From assembly GCA_026645935.1 (NCBI GenBank), contig JAPKMP010000023.1, forward strand, positions 1-56,030: a stretch of DNA of 56,030 bases, written 5' to 3'. Below are positions 1 through 8,471 of the stretch, in pieces. The notes under the pieces are model-generated. The model saw nothing but the letters and a program-made list of their open reading frames with translations. It did no database searches and was not told the origin of the DNA. Position numbers and translations under genes: made by a program. The DNA is from Candidatus Villigracilaceae bacterium. GTDB taxonomy: Bacteria > Chloroflexota > Anaerolineae > Anaerolineales > Villigracilaceae. The first letter of the stretch is position 1, and every line of letters begins with the position of its first letter.

Positions 1-1
1 G

Positions 2-142
<141 letters not shown>

Positions 143-155
143 AAATCGAATACCT

Positions 156-183
156 CCGCCGCCGGAAGGCGGCGGTTTCTTTT
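156..183 (+). terminator. Intrinsic terminator after coxC
   Basis: A perfect 8-bp GC stem (156-163 with 168-175, CCGCCGCC/GGCGGCGG) with a GGAA loop is followed by TTTCTTTT. It ends the oxidase structural operon and separates it from the assembly genes starting at 207, although some read-through is likely given the short gap. Confidence 0.85.
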
Positions 184-206
184 GAATATCGATCATTTGG
201 TGAAAT

Positions 207-815
207 ATGAACAAGAAACTATTTCTGACGGGCAGCGTTATCTTTGTGATCGTTGCCACAGCGGCGGCACTTTCCATTATTCTTGCCAGACCGCCTTCCT
301 TCCGCGGAACATCCTATGGCGAGCCTTTTCCGCCTGCTGCTGAGATCGAACTGACAAAAGCCGATGGAGAGGCCTTTCGGTTAAGCGACCAACGTGGGAA
401 GGTCGTCCTGCTCTTTTTTGGTTACACCTCCTGCCCCGATGTCTGCCCGACCACACTCGCGGAAATGAAACTGGTCATGGATGAGCTCGACGAACTTAAT
501 GAGCGCGTGCAAGTCGTTTTTATCTCCGTCGATCCGGACCGCGATACCCCTGAAAAGGTACAAGCCTACGTCGAACATTTCAATCCTGCATTTCTTGGGC
601 TGACCGGTTCCATGCAGGAATTGGAGCCGGTTTGGAATGCGTATTCGATCTTCCGCGAATCGGTTGAAAGCGATTCGGCGTTAGGGATTATCATCAACCA
701 CACGGCCCGCAGCTTTCTTGTGGACCCTCAGGGAAATTTGCGTTTGTCTTATGCGTATCAAACCCCTGTGAAGGATATCGTTCACGATATCAAATTGTTA
801 TTGGAGCAAGAATGA
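207..815 (+). CDS. SCO1/SenC family copper chaperone
   Basis: 202 aa. An N-terminal signal-anchor helix (about residues 7-27) is followed by a thioredoxin-fold domain. The copper site is visible: TSCPDVCPTT gives C76 and C80 (CxxxC), and the conserved distal His is H165 in NHTARSF. SCO proteins deliver copper to, or reduce, the CuA site of cytochrome oxidase subunit II on the outer face of the membrane. The last codons overlap the next gene by 4 nt (ATGA), so translation is coupled. Length and motifs are standard for the family. The position directly after coxC and before SURF1 supports the role. Confidence 0.93.
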   Translation: MNKKLFLTGSVIFVIVATAAALSIILARPPSFRGTSYGEPFPPAAEIELTKADGEAFRLSDQRGKVVLLFFGYTSCPDVCPTTLAEMKLVMDELDELNERVQVVFISVDPDRDTPEKVQAYVEHFNPAFLGLTGSMQELEPVWNAYSIFRESVESDSALGIIINHTARSFLVDPQGNLRLSYAYQTPVKDIVHDIKLLLEQE

Positions 816-1297
816 ATTTTACGCTGAAACGGATTTTCCTTTCCTTTCTGCTTGGGCTGGCGCTTGCTGCTGTGACCACCGAAACGGCGTACTTCCTTCT
901 GAAAAAGGAAAATCGCGAGCCGGGTGTCATCGAACTGGTTGTCCCCGCTGGCACGGCGGACATGATCCGTGCGGGCGGTGCGCCGCCGGAAATTCCCAAA
1001 GATATGCGCTTTGTGGCGGGGGATACATTGAAGGTCGTGAATCAGGATACTGAAAACCACCAATTGGGTCCATTGTGGATTCCGGCGCAAGCAACCGCCA
1101 CTTTGAAACTTGAAGAGGAAGATAATCTGATTTACGAATGCACCTTCCAGGCTGGTAATTACATGGGTATCAGCGTGCAGGAACCGGTCACATGGCGCAC
1201 GCGCATTTCCGGAATGTTCTATGCTGGATTCCCGCTTGGGATGTTGTTTGCTGTCTACAGCGGTTTGATCGGAGTCAAAAAGAAGGAAGGATCATGA
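812..1297 (+). CDS. Membrane-anchored cupredoxin-like protein
   Basis: 161 aa, not matched to a named gene. It has an N-terminal transmembrane segment (about 9-29), a beta-rich middle and a second hydrophobic segment near the C-terminus (about 133-155). The middle resembles a cupredoxin: H83 in ENHQLGP, C110 in YECTF and M118 in YMGI follow the usual His...Cys...Met order. However, the second copper His that normally follows the Cys is absent (Gln113 region). It starts at the ATGA overlap with the SCO1 gene and ends at another ATGA overlap with SURF1. It may therefore hold or pass copper during oxidase assembly, which is an inference from position and fold pattern. It could also be a non-copper structural relative. 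Confidence 0.7.
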   Translation: MNFTLKRIFLSFLLGLALAAVTTETAYFLLKKENREPGVIELVVPAGTADMIRAGGAPPEIPKDMRFVAGDTLKVVNQDTENHQLGPLWIPAQATATLKLEEEDNLIYECTFQAGNYMGISVQEPVTWRTRISGMFYAGFPLGMLFAVYSGLIGVKKKEGS

Positions 1298-2031
1298 GCG
1301 TCCTGGTGAAAATGCTGTCGCGCAAATTGGCGTTCACAACTTTATTGGTCTTAATCGGTTCAGCCGTTTGCATCCGCCTCGGCATCTGGCAATTGGACCG
1401 CCTCGAGCAGCGACGGGCATTCAATGCCCAGGTCGAGTCCATGCGGGCGGCGGATCCATTGGATCTGAATCTTGGAACGTCGGAAAATATCGCTTCGATG
1501 GAATGGCGCGCCGTAACGGTCACAGGGGAATATGATTTCGCGAACCAGGTCGCGTTGAGGAATCAATACAACGAAGGCGTTTACGGATTCCACCTCATCA
1601 CCCCGCTTCTTTTCCAGGGGAAGGCTGTTCTTGTGAACCGGGGCTGGATTCCCGCCGAGAGCGATTCGACCCCCGAGGATTGGCGTGACTATGATGAGAG
1701 AGGTGAAGTCAGGGTCACAGGGCAGATTCGGCTGGGGCAGGGCAAACCAGCCTTCGGCGGAATCCCCGATGCGCTGCCGACGGATGGGACCCGGCTCGAG
1801 GTTTGGAACAATCTCGATGTGGAGAAAATATCCTCTCAGCTGCCGTATCTCACCCTCGATGTATTCATCCAACCAAATCTTGAAGAAGGGGATGCCTTTC
1901 CGCCCATCCCGTACCAGCCGGTAATCGAATTGACGGAAGGTTCGCATTTCGGGTATGCTTTGCAATGGTTCACTTTCGCGGCGATCTTATTTTTTGGCTA
2001 TCCATTCTATCTACGAAAACAGGACGATTGA
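1294..2031 (+). CDS. SURF1 family cytochrome oxidase assembly protein
   Basis: 245 aa from the ATG at 1294, which overlaps the upstream stop as ATGA; a longer frame from 1192 has no such support. The architecture is typical for SURF1/Shy1: a first transmembrane helix near the N-terminus (LVLIGSAVCIRLGIWQLDR), a soluble extracytoplasmic middle, and a last helix near the C-terminus (YALQWFTFAAILFFGYPF). The signature GIWQLDRLEQR follows the first helix and VNRGWIP sits in the middle. SURF1 binds heme A and assists its insertion into subunit I. It overlaps or abuts both neighbours, which include the heme A pathway gene downstream. Confidence 0.93.
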   Translation: MSVLVKMLSRKLAFTTLLVLIGSAVCIRLGIWQLDRLEQRRAFNAQVESMRAADPLDLNLGTSENIASMEWRAVTVTGEYDFANQVALRNQYNEGVYGFHLITPLLFQGKAVLVNRGWIPAESDSTPEDWRDYDERGEVRVTGQIRLGQGKPAFGGIPDALPTDGTRLEVWNNLDVEKISSQLPYLTLDVFIQPNLEEGDAFPPIPYQPVIELTEGSHFGYALQWFTFAAILFFGYPFYLRKQDD

Positions 2032-2032
2032 A

Positions 2033-3349
2033 ATGAAGCATTCAATGAAAACATCGTTTGCTCGCAGGGCGGTCATGTTGCTTCTGGCTGTCTTTGTGTT
2101 GACGGTGGTCGGGCGGCTCGTGACATTGACTGGCGCGGCGGCTTTTTGCATCGGCTGGCCCCTCTGCATGCCGACGGACGTCCTCGGTTATTTAAAATTG
2201 ATCCATTTGGTTCTGGTGGGCATGGCATCCGTCGCGATGATCTCGGTCTGGCGCAAGGCCTGGCGCGAACAGCGTCATCATGCAAGTTTGCTGCCGCTTA
2301 CGACCGTAACGGGTATTTTGTTTTTCGGGCAGGCGTTCGTCGGCGCGATCGAGGTGACCCGCAATTATCCCGTGCATCTGGTCGTACTGCATACATTGAC
2401 AGCGGTTTCACTTTGGATCGCGTTGGGAGCGCTGGTGTTCGTTTCCGGCACACTGCAGGAGGACGGCATCGCGGATTATCAATTCGGCTGGCGGCAAAGG
2501 GTGAAGGATTTCTTTATCCTATCCAAGCCGCTGATCGTGACGTTATTGCTGGTGACGACCTATGGCGGATTGGTGGCCGGAGGTAAAGCCTGGCCCTCAG
2601 CTTCTTTAGCAGTGTGGACATTGCTTGGTGGCGCGCTGGCAGCGGGCGGTTCGAGCGCATTGAACCAATATATCGACCGGGAACTGGATAAGAACATGCA
2701 GCGTACGTCCAAGCGCCCGCTGGCGGATGGAAGATTGACCCCTGCTGAAGGTTTATCTTTCGGACTGGCGTTGTGTTTGCTCAGTTATTACCTGATGGCG
2801 GGATTTGTAAATTTACTCGCCGCTTTGCTTTCGCTTGCGGGAATTTTCTACTACGTTTTCTTTTACAGCGTCTGGTTGAAGAAAGCGACCGTGCAGAATA
2901 TCGTCATTGGCGGCGGGGCGGGAGCGATCCCGCCAATGGTGGGCTGGGCTGCGGCAACGGGAAATCTCAGCCTCGGCGCGTGGATCCTTTTTGCGATCAT
3001 CTTTATGTGGACCCCGCCGCATTTCTGGGCACTGGCGATCGTCCGCATGAAGGATTACGAGCGCGCGGGCGTGCCGATGCTGCCGGTCGTTCAGGGCGAG
3101 GAAAAGACCCGCAGACAAATATTGATCTACACCGTGGAGTTGATCATCGTCACATTATTGCTCCCCTTGTTCAATCTCGCCGGGACGATCTATCTTATTT
3201 CCGCGCTGGTGCTTGGAGGGCTTTTGCTCTATGCCGCATGGAGGGTCTTCCGCGAAGGCGGGAACAAGGTGGCGTGGATGATGTATCGCTGGTCGAGCAT
3301 GTACCTGGCGTTCATCTTCCTGGCATTGATGATCGATGCGGCAACGTAG
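2033..3349 (+). CDS. ctaB: Heme A synthase-half / protoheme IX farnesyltransferase fusion (CtaA-CtaB)
   Basis: 438 aa from the ATG at 2033, one base after the SURF1 stop. Residues about 1-150 form four hydrophobic helices resembling the N-terminal half of CtaA: a cysteine pair in CIGWPLC (C39, C45), H58 and H120, at spacing like the first-half heme ligands of heme A synthase. The second CtaA half is missing. Residues about 155-438 are a complete UbiA-type prenyltransferase with NQYIDRELD (N211, D215, D219), the CtaB motif that binds farnesyl diphosphate. CtaB makes heme O; CtaA oxidises it to heme A. The fusion would join both steps, perhaps with the half-CtaA working as a dimer (compact four-helix heme A synthases are known in archaea). 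CtaB activity is confident; CtaA activity is inferred. Confidence 0.88.
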   Translation: MKHSMKTSFARRAVMLLLAVFVLTVVGRLVTLTGAAAFCIGWPLCMPTDVLGYLKLIHLVLVGMASVAMISVWRKAWREQRHHASLLPLTTVTGILFFGQAFVGAIEVTRNYPVHLVVLHTLTAVSLWIALGALVFVSGTLQEDGIADYQFGWRQRVKDFFILSKPLIVTLLLVTTYGGLVAGGKAWPSASLAVWTLLGGALAAGGSSALNQYIDRELDKNMQRTSKRPLADGRLTPAEGLSFGLALCLLSYYLMAGFVNLLAALLSLAGIFYYVFFYSVWLKKATVQNIVIGGGAGAIPPMVGWAAATGNLSLGAWILFAIIFMWTPPHFWALAIVRMKDYERAGVPMLPVVQGEEKTRRQILIYTVELIIVTLLLPLFNLAGTIYLISALVLGGLLLYAAWRVFREGGNKVAWMMYRWSSMYLAFIFLALMIDAAT

Positions 3350-3365
3350 TTCTGATCTCCAAATG

Positions 3366-4931
3366 TCATTTCAATTGTTCGTATATCGCCGCCGTGTTCG
3401 TTTCGTAGATCAATTTATAATTTCGAGAATTTTTCAGGCTGATCTGAAGGGGTAGGGTGGCATCTTCCACTTGCAGGTAGAGGTGGGTGAGGTCAAGATT
3501 GTATTCGTCCTCCCAAACGGAGAGACAATCAGCATCTTTTCGGGCGCACGCCTGCAGGGATTCGAAACGCAATATTCTCTTCTCGAACATCCCATCGTCC
3601 ACCCATTCGTACCCGAAGATGGTGCCTAGGCTTTTGCGTTCCGTAATGGCGGGGAACCATTCCGTCCACGGATCGCGGAAGGGGGTCGATTCGCCTGTTA
3701 GGACTGCAAACGATGCAGAGGGTGGAGTGTTTTTGCTGATCCAAAAAAATGTTTCAACGTCCGATGATTGGAGGGAGAAATCCTTTCGTAGCCGTTCGCC
3801 GGTGGCAAAAGCCGCCATGAGCAGGTAGACGAAAAGGAAGGCGAACATCCAGCGTGCGGTTTTATGCTGGAGAACCTGTTGGACGGAGATGGGAGTTTTA
3901 CCCGGAGCGGATGGATCAGGTACAAGGTTGGAGAAGATGGAAACCAATCCAAGCCCCGCGAGAAGCGAGAGAGGAAGCATCAGGTACAAGGCGCCGCCGC
4001 GCGGCTCGAGCAGATAAAGGGCGAACATCCAAACGATCAGGAAGAATTCGCGCCGGGCAATGCTTGCAAACGATCCGATCAGCGCAAAGACGGCGATCAC
4101 TGCGAGGTAAGGCTCGTCGGTGAAAATGAACAGGAACCCGACGAAAATGCGGACGAGAATATTTGGGCTGTCTGCGCCGACTGCTGAGAATGCGGCTTGA
4201 AAGGGATCGAATCCATGCCTGAGGATTACAAAAAGCCACCACGGCGCAGAGAGCGCAATTACGCCGAGAGCAACAGCCAGGGAATGCATCATCCCTTTGA
4301 TCGAGCGATTCATCCATAAATAGAATACGCCAGCACTGATGGCTGTATGCACTGCGGCTTCAGGATGGGTAAGCAGTGTAAGCGCGCCAAAGAGCGCGGA
4401 TAAGGACAGATTTTTCCGGGTTGGTTTTTTATATAATCGCTGAACAAAGAAAAGCGTGATTACCGCAAAGATAAATCCCGGCGCGCGAGTGATGCCTCCT
4501 CCCGTCACATGCCATTCGAAAACGCGCGGGATGAACGCAAACGAGAAGACTGCAAAAACCGTTTGTAGTTTGGTAGATGTAAATTCTCTGGCAAGAAAAT
4601 AAAAAGCAGGGATGGCAAGTCCGCTGAACACTGCGGGGAGAATCCTCAAAAGGTCAAGGGTGGCGAGCCCGGTCATTTTCGCAAGAATGGCTATAAAGTA
4701 AATCGCCAGTGGGGGATAAACGAAAGGGATATCCGCATTATTGTAAGTTGTCGTGAATGGCAGGCGGAGTCCGTTCGATTCAAGGTCAACGATCATCTCG
4801 TGGAACAAGCCGCCATCATTGAGCGGAAATTGGGACATGATCGGTGCTGCGAGTCGTACTGCAAGTCCCAAAATGGTTAGGTAAACGACCGCAGCGGTCT
4901 CGATGCGTGAGTCTTGGTAGCCGGAAGTCAT
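3366..4931 (-). CDS. GT-C fold membrane glycosyltransferase-like protein
   Basis: 521 aa from the ATG at 4931, which overlaps the preceding gene's stop as ATGA (an upstream ATG at 4940 is less likely). About ten transmembrane helices follow a short cytoplasmic tail. The first periplasmic loop carries an acidic patch (NDGGLFHEMI), the position of the catalytic Asp in GT39/PMT-type enzymes that use polyprenyl-phosphate sugars. A soluble C-terminal domain follows the last helix (from about residue 390). It is the last gene of the minus-strand block that starts near 13448 and is convergent with ctaB. Substrate and product cannot be told from sequence. The family assignment (GT39-like, GT-C) is fairly secure, the specific role is not. 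Confidence 0.72.
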   Translation of the reverse strand: MTSGYQDSRIETAAVVYLTILGLAVRLAAPIMSQFPLNDGGLFHEMIVDLESNGLRLPFTTTYNNADIPFVYPPLAIYFIAILAKMTGLATLDLLRILPAVFSGLAIPAFYFLAREFTSTKLQTVFAVFSFAFIPRVFEWHVTGGGITRAPGFIFAVITLFFVQRLYKKPTRKNLSLSALFGALTLLTHPEAAVHTAISAGVFYLWMNRSIKGMMHSLAVALGVIALSAPWWLFVILRHGFDPFQAAFSAVGADSPNILVRIFVGFLFIFTDEPYLAVIAVFALIGSFASIARREFFLIVWMFALYLLEPRGGALYLMLPLSLLAGLGLVSIFSNLVPDPSAPGKTPISVQQVLQHKTARWMFAFLFVYLLMAAFATGERLRKDFSLQSSDVETFFWISKNTPPSASFAVLTGESTPFRDPWTEWFPAITERKSLGTIFGYEWVDDGMFEKRILRFESLQACARKDADCLSVWEDEYNLDLTHLYLQVEDATLPLQISLKNSRNYKLIYETNTAAIYEQLK

Positions 4932-6475
4932 GGAGTGCAAACCTCGTCAAGCTGATCTGTCACTTCCACGAAATTGTATGGATCGTCCCAGTAGGAAAAA
5001 TAAACGTGATTTTCCAAAAGCGGCAACTTAGTTCCGAAATATTGGTTGAAGACGATTCTGAATGTATTGACCGGTGTGACGTCCGGGGAGAGTGAGGCGT
5101 AATCCTGGTTCGGGAAGTAATATGCATTCAGGATCGAACCGCGTTCGCGATGGCAGGATTCCTCTTCGATATTCAGGTTTGTATAACCACCGGGCCCATG
5201 ATCTCCCTGAATGATGATGATGGGCGGGCGCGCGGAATTTTGGAGAATGGCATCCACGGCTTGCAGGGTGAGTTGATTTATGAATTGCGTCTGTTCGACG
5301 TATCCCCGAATGTAGTTTTCTTGTGAGCCTGGGAATCCTGTCGCATCATTGACGACATACGGCTGATTCGATTGGATGGGATTTCCCTCCGCATCGAATA
5401 CAAAGGGAGGGTGTGGTCCCACCACATGGGTAAAGATGAACTTGGGTCCCGGCTTTCCCGCCAGTTCGCTGAGCTTGTCGAATGAGTAAAGGGTGTAAAC
5501 GCGGTGGGATTCGTAGCCGGGAAGCATGATCTCCCCCTTTCTCAATAATGGCGCAAGAGTGGTTACCGAAAGGATTAATTTCTCGAATTCCGTCAAAAAT
5601 GGACTGCCCGGCGTATGGTATTGGTCGAAATCGGTAAGTTGTGTAAAGAGAACGGGGCTGGCAATATCCATGGTCTCGTACCCAGCCTCGTCGAGTGCGG
5701 AACGCAGGCGGCTGGATTCGAGCAGTTTATAGGCAGGCGCGCGATTATCGTCGTCCACATCCGTGAGAAAGTTGACATATTCCATGTTCATGGAGGAAGC
5801 AAGAGAGAGGGCAGTTTGCATGTAATTGCTATTGCTCGAGTCGGCAATATAAAATCCGCGCTCGCTCAAGGCAGAGAGGAATTCAGAGTTGTCGAATCCG
5901 TAGGTATCCTGAAGGATATCTTTGCGTCCGTATCCATCCAGAATGATGTAGTAGATGTCCGGAGAATCCGCGCCTGCTTCCAGGTGAATCTCCGGTTGTT
6001 CCGATTGCCACATTTGAACAAATTTAATATCGCGCTGATTGGCAAACAGTGCGTTCGCCGTTGTAAATACGGGAAATATCGCCGCGCCGATGGCAAAGGC
6101 AGTCAACGCATCGTTGACCAATTTCTTGTTGCGGATGCTTCGCCATGCCGTGGGTGTCCCAAGGAAGCCCATGATGAGCGTCCATGCGATCAGGGTGATG
6201 GTCTCATTACCCACGCTCCCTGCCGCCACAAAAGCGAGGTTGATGGCTTGAAAGAGGTGCCCAAACAATCCCAGCCACAGCAAAGCCCATGAGGCGGCGT
6301 AGGCGGAGTAATTCAAATCTTTGGAGAGTCGAAAAAGAATCCAGTAAACGACTCCCGCCATAAGGAGGAAAAAAGCCAGCGGGCGGAACATGTGGTCGAC
6401 AGGCACTTGTGAGGCGTTGTTCACGTACATGGATATGACAATGTAAATGGCAAATAAAAACGGGTGGATCGGCAT
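4928..6475 (-). CDS. Membrane alkaline-phosphatase-superfamily enzyme, paralog A (sulfatase/LtaS-like)
   Basis: 515 aa from the ATG at 6475, which shares a base with the upstream stop (TGATG); a TTG one codon earlier is possible. Four or five N-terminal helices precede an extracytoplasmic alkaline-phosphatase-fold domain. Visible active-site parts are D180 in IILDGYGRKD (metal ligand), T221 in NYMQTALSLAS (likely nucleophile, as in LtaS and phosphoethanolamine transferases), HVVGPHPPFVFD and QGDHGPGG (second metal site). The likely chemistry is transfer or hydrolysis of a phosphate or sulfate ester of a surface polymer or lipid headgroup. It is paralogous to the genes at 9962 and 11871 but is the most divergent of the three. 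Substrate unknown. Confidence 0.75.
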   Translation of the reverse strand: MPIHPFLFAIYIVISMYVNNASQVPVDHMFRPLAFFLLMAGVVYWILFRLSKDLNYSAYAASWALLWLGLFGHLFQAINLAFVAAGSVGNETITLIAWTLIMGFLGTPTAWRSIRNKKLVNDALTAFAIGAAIFPVFTTANALFANQRDIKFVQMWQSEQPEIHLEAGADSPDIYYIILDGYGRKDILQDTYGFDNSEFLSALSERGFYIADSSNSNYMQTALSLASSMNMEYVNFLTDVDDDNRAPAYKLLESSRLRSALDEAGYETMDIASPVLFTQLTDFDQYHTPGSPFLTEFEKLILSVTTLAPLLRKGEIMLPGYESHRVYTLYSFDKLSELAGKPGPKFIFTHVVGPHPPFVFDAEGNPIQSNQPYVVNDATGFPGSQENYIRGYVEQTQFINQLTLQAVDAILQNSARPPIIIIQGDHGPGGYTNLNIEEESCHRERGSILNAYYFPNQDYASLSPDVTPVNTFRIVFNQYFGTKLPLLENHVYFSYWDDPYNFVEVTDQLDEVCTP

Positions 6476-8457
6476 CAATTACCTTCCAGTGAGTATAGGA
6501 TGTAAGCATTATTGAAATTTTCCACGATAGGAAGTTCGGAGAGCAATAAATCCATTTCCTCCCAGTCCTCAGGTGTAAATCGCTTGCTTTCAACGCGCCG
6601 ATTGTCCGCTCCCAGTTTAAAATAAAGCATGTGCGTGTATCCTTCGTTTCGCCAGGAGTTCAAGATCGACTCCGCGTTTCCATAAACCTTCCGGTCGTGA
6701 TACCAGCGGTCGATGATCTCATCCGGTTCGCATTTGGGCAGGCAATAAAGACTTCGCGGCTCCCATATAAACAATACCCGTGATGATGAGGGCAGGTCTT
6801 GAACGGCCTGCATGGCAGGAACAAACGAACCAAGATTTCGTTCAAGATATTCCTCGCGGCTTACGACGCCAAAGACCACACCTGCCGGATTCTGCTTGAA
6901 AAAGTCGCGGACGACTTCGACGCTCGTGAAGATGAACACCATTGTCGCTAGTATCCCGGCGATCATCCCGAGCCGGATCGTCGAAAGTCTTTCCTTCTCA
7001 ATGACATGGTATCCCGCGCCAGCCAGAATTGCCCAGGCGGGAAATACGGGAAAGAACAGGCGGGATTGGATCAACAGGGCGGAGATTCGGCTGCCAAAAG
7101 CCCAGACCACCCAGGCGGTCAATAGGAAGACATATATACTTTGAAGACTTAGTTTTTGATCTTCAGCGAAGGTTCGATGTTGAATCAATGTCACGAGACT
7201 GAATCCCAGGAGAAGGGGTCCGATCGAGGCGGAATAGCCTTCGCCTCCCTCCACGCCGAAAACGGATGCCTGGACCGGGAGCAGGATCATATCGAGCCAA
7301 TCGCCAAAGATCGTGCCGCTTTGATAAAATGCAACGCGAATCGAGTCCATGGCGCCAGCTGGATACAAAAGAGGATAAAAAGGATTCCCTGTTTGCAGCC
7401 AATTCTTGAACATCCAGGGCAGGAGCATGAGGCTGGCAAGCGAAGCAAAAAGAAAAAGGGTCGATGCCAATTTGGATAACGCTTCCCGCCTCATGTTGAA
7501 CGCGATAACCCCAATGCCGCATATTAAAATAATTCCCCCTGTGTATTTGGTGGCGAGAGCCATCCCTGCGAATGTGGCAGCGAGAGCCAGGTCTCGCCGT
7601 GTCTTGCTGGAAGCCCAATTGTCCAATGCGATCAGGCAGGTCAAACCGTAAAGCATTGCGGTCCAGTCGTTGTATCCCCAGGCGGGGGATTTTGCGAAAG
7701 TGAATCCACACAGTAAAGCGAGAACAGATGCCCATCCGGCCCCGGCGGAGAAACGAATTGTTACGTGCTCAAAGAGACAAACGAGCGTGAGCATCGAAAT
7801 AAACCAGCCGAGGATTGTCGCCGCCTCCAACCCGCCGAGACGAATGGCGAGCAGAAAGAGCATCTCCGTCGATTGGGGCATCCCGACATAAATAATATCC
7901 GGCGTGTAAATGATTCTGCCGGTTTCCGCATAGAGTTGAGGAAGGGACAAATGATAAGCAAGAGCGTCATAATGGATCGGAGGCGCGAACGCGAAGAATA
8001 ACGAAGGGATGAGGATAATGATGGTCAGAGAAAACCATGCGCGTTGGATGAGGCTCGGTCTGGGAAAATGGATATGCCGCCAGCTGCGCATCCATGCAAG
8101 GCATTCTCCGGCTGTTACGACCAAGATAACCCCGAGAAGGATCAGGACCGGGATGATCTCGATGCCGACGGTCATCCCGAGCGCAAGCGTCAAGATGCCA
8201 ATCAAACCCATCCCGATGGCGGCGTTTGTAACAAGGTCAACGTGTGTTGCTATATCATCTTGACTCCACAGGATTTTCCGCCCGAGCCCGCCGGAAAGCG
8301 TGAGAATGAAAAGCGCAATCAAAATCTGCCAGACGGTTTTGAACAGCCCAAATCCGCTTTCGGCATCAAATGGTTTGTGAACGTAATAATAGCCGAGTAT
8401 CGAACCAAAAATAATCAGGATGACCAGTACAGCGGGCAAAGTTTTGATTTTTGTCAT
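6475..8457 (-). CDS. Polytopic GT-C type membrane protein
   Basis: 660 aa with about 12-14 hydrophobic helices and a soluble C-terminal tail (roughly the last 130 residues). The large loop HYDALAYHLSLPQLYAETG is typical of bacterial GT39-like (ArnT/PMT_2-type) membrane glycosyltransferases, where an acidic residue early in the first large outer loop acts as catalytic base. KYTGG and NPFYPLLYPAG, further along, are common in such Chloroflexota proteins. It starts at the ATG at 8457, 14 nt after the stop of the upstream gene, and its stop shares bases with the start of paralog A. It therefore belongs to the same operon as the phosphatase-like enzymes. Donor and acceptor unknown. Confidence 0.7.
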   Translation of the reverse strand: MTKIKTLPAVLVILIIFGSILGYYYVHKPFDAESGFGLFKTVWQILIALFILTLSGGLGRKILWSQDDIATHVDLVTNAAIGMGLIGILTLALGMTVGIEIIPVLILLGVILVVTAGECLAWMRSWRHIHFPRPSLIQRAWFSLTIIILIPSLFFAFAPPIHYDALAYHLSLPQLYAETGRIIYTPDIIYVGMPQSTEMLFLLAIRLGGLEAATILGWFISMLTLVCLFEHVTIRFSAGAGWASVLALLCGFTFAKSPAWGYNDWTAMLYGLTCLIALDNWASSKTRRDLALAATFAGMALATKYTGGIILICGIGVIAFNMRREALSKLASTLFLFASLASLMLLPWMFKNWLQTGNPFYPLLYPAGAMDSIRVAFYQSGTIFGDWLDMILLPVQASVFGVEGGEGYSASIGPLLLGFSLVTLIQHRTFAEDQKLSLQSIYVFLLTAWVVWAFGSRISALLIQSRLFFPVFPAWAILAGAGYHVIEKERLSTIRLGMIAGILATMVFIFTSVEVVRDFFKQNPAGVVFGVVSREEYLERNLGSFVPAMQAVQDLPSSSRVLFIWEPRSLYCLPKCEPDEIIDRWYHDRKVYGNAESILNSWRNEGYTHMLYFKLGADNRRVESKRFTPEDWEEMDLLLSELPIVENFNNAYILYSLEGN

Positions 8458-8471
8458 ATTGGGTTAAGTGC

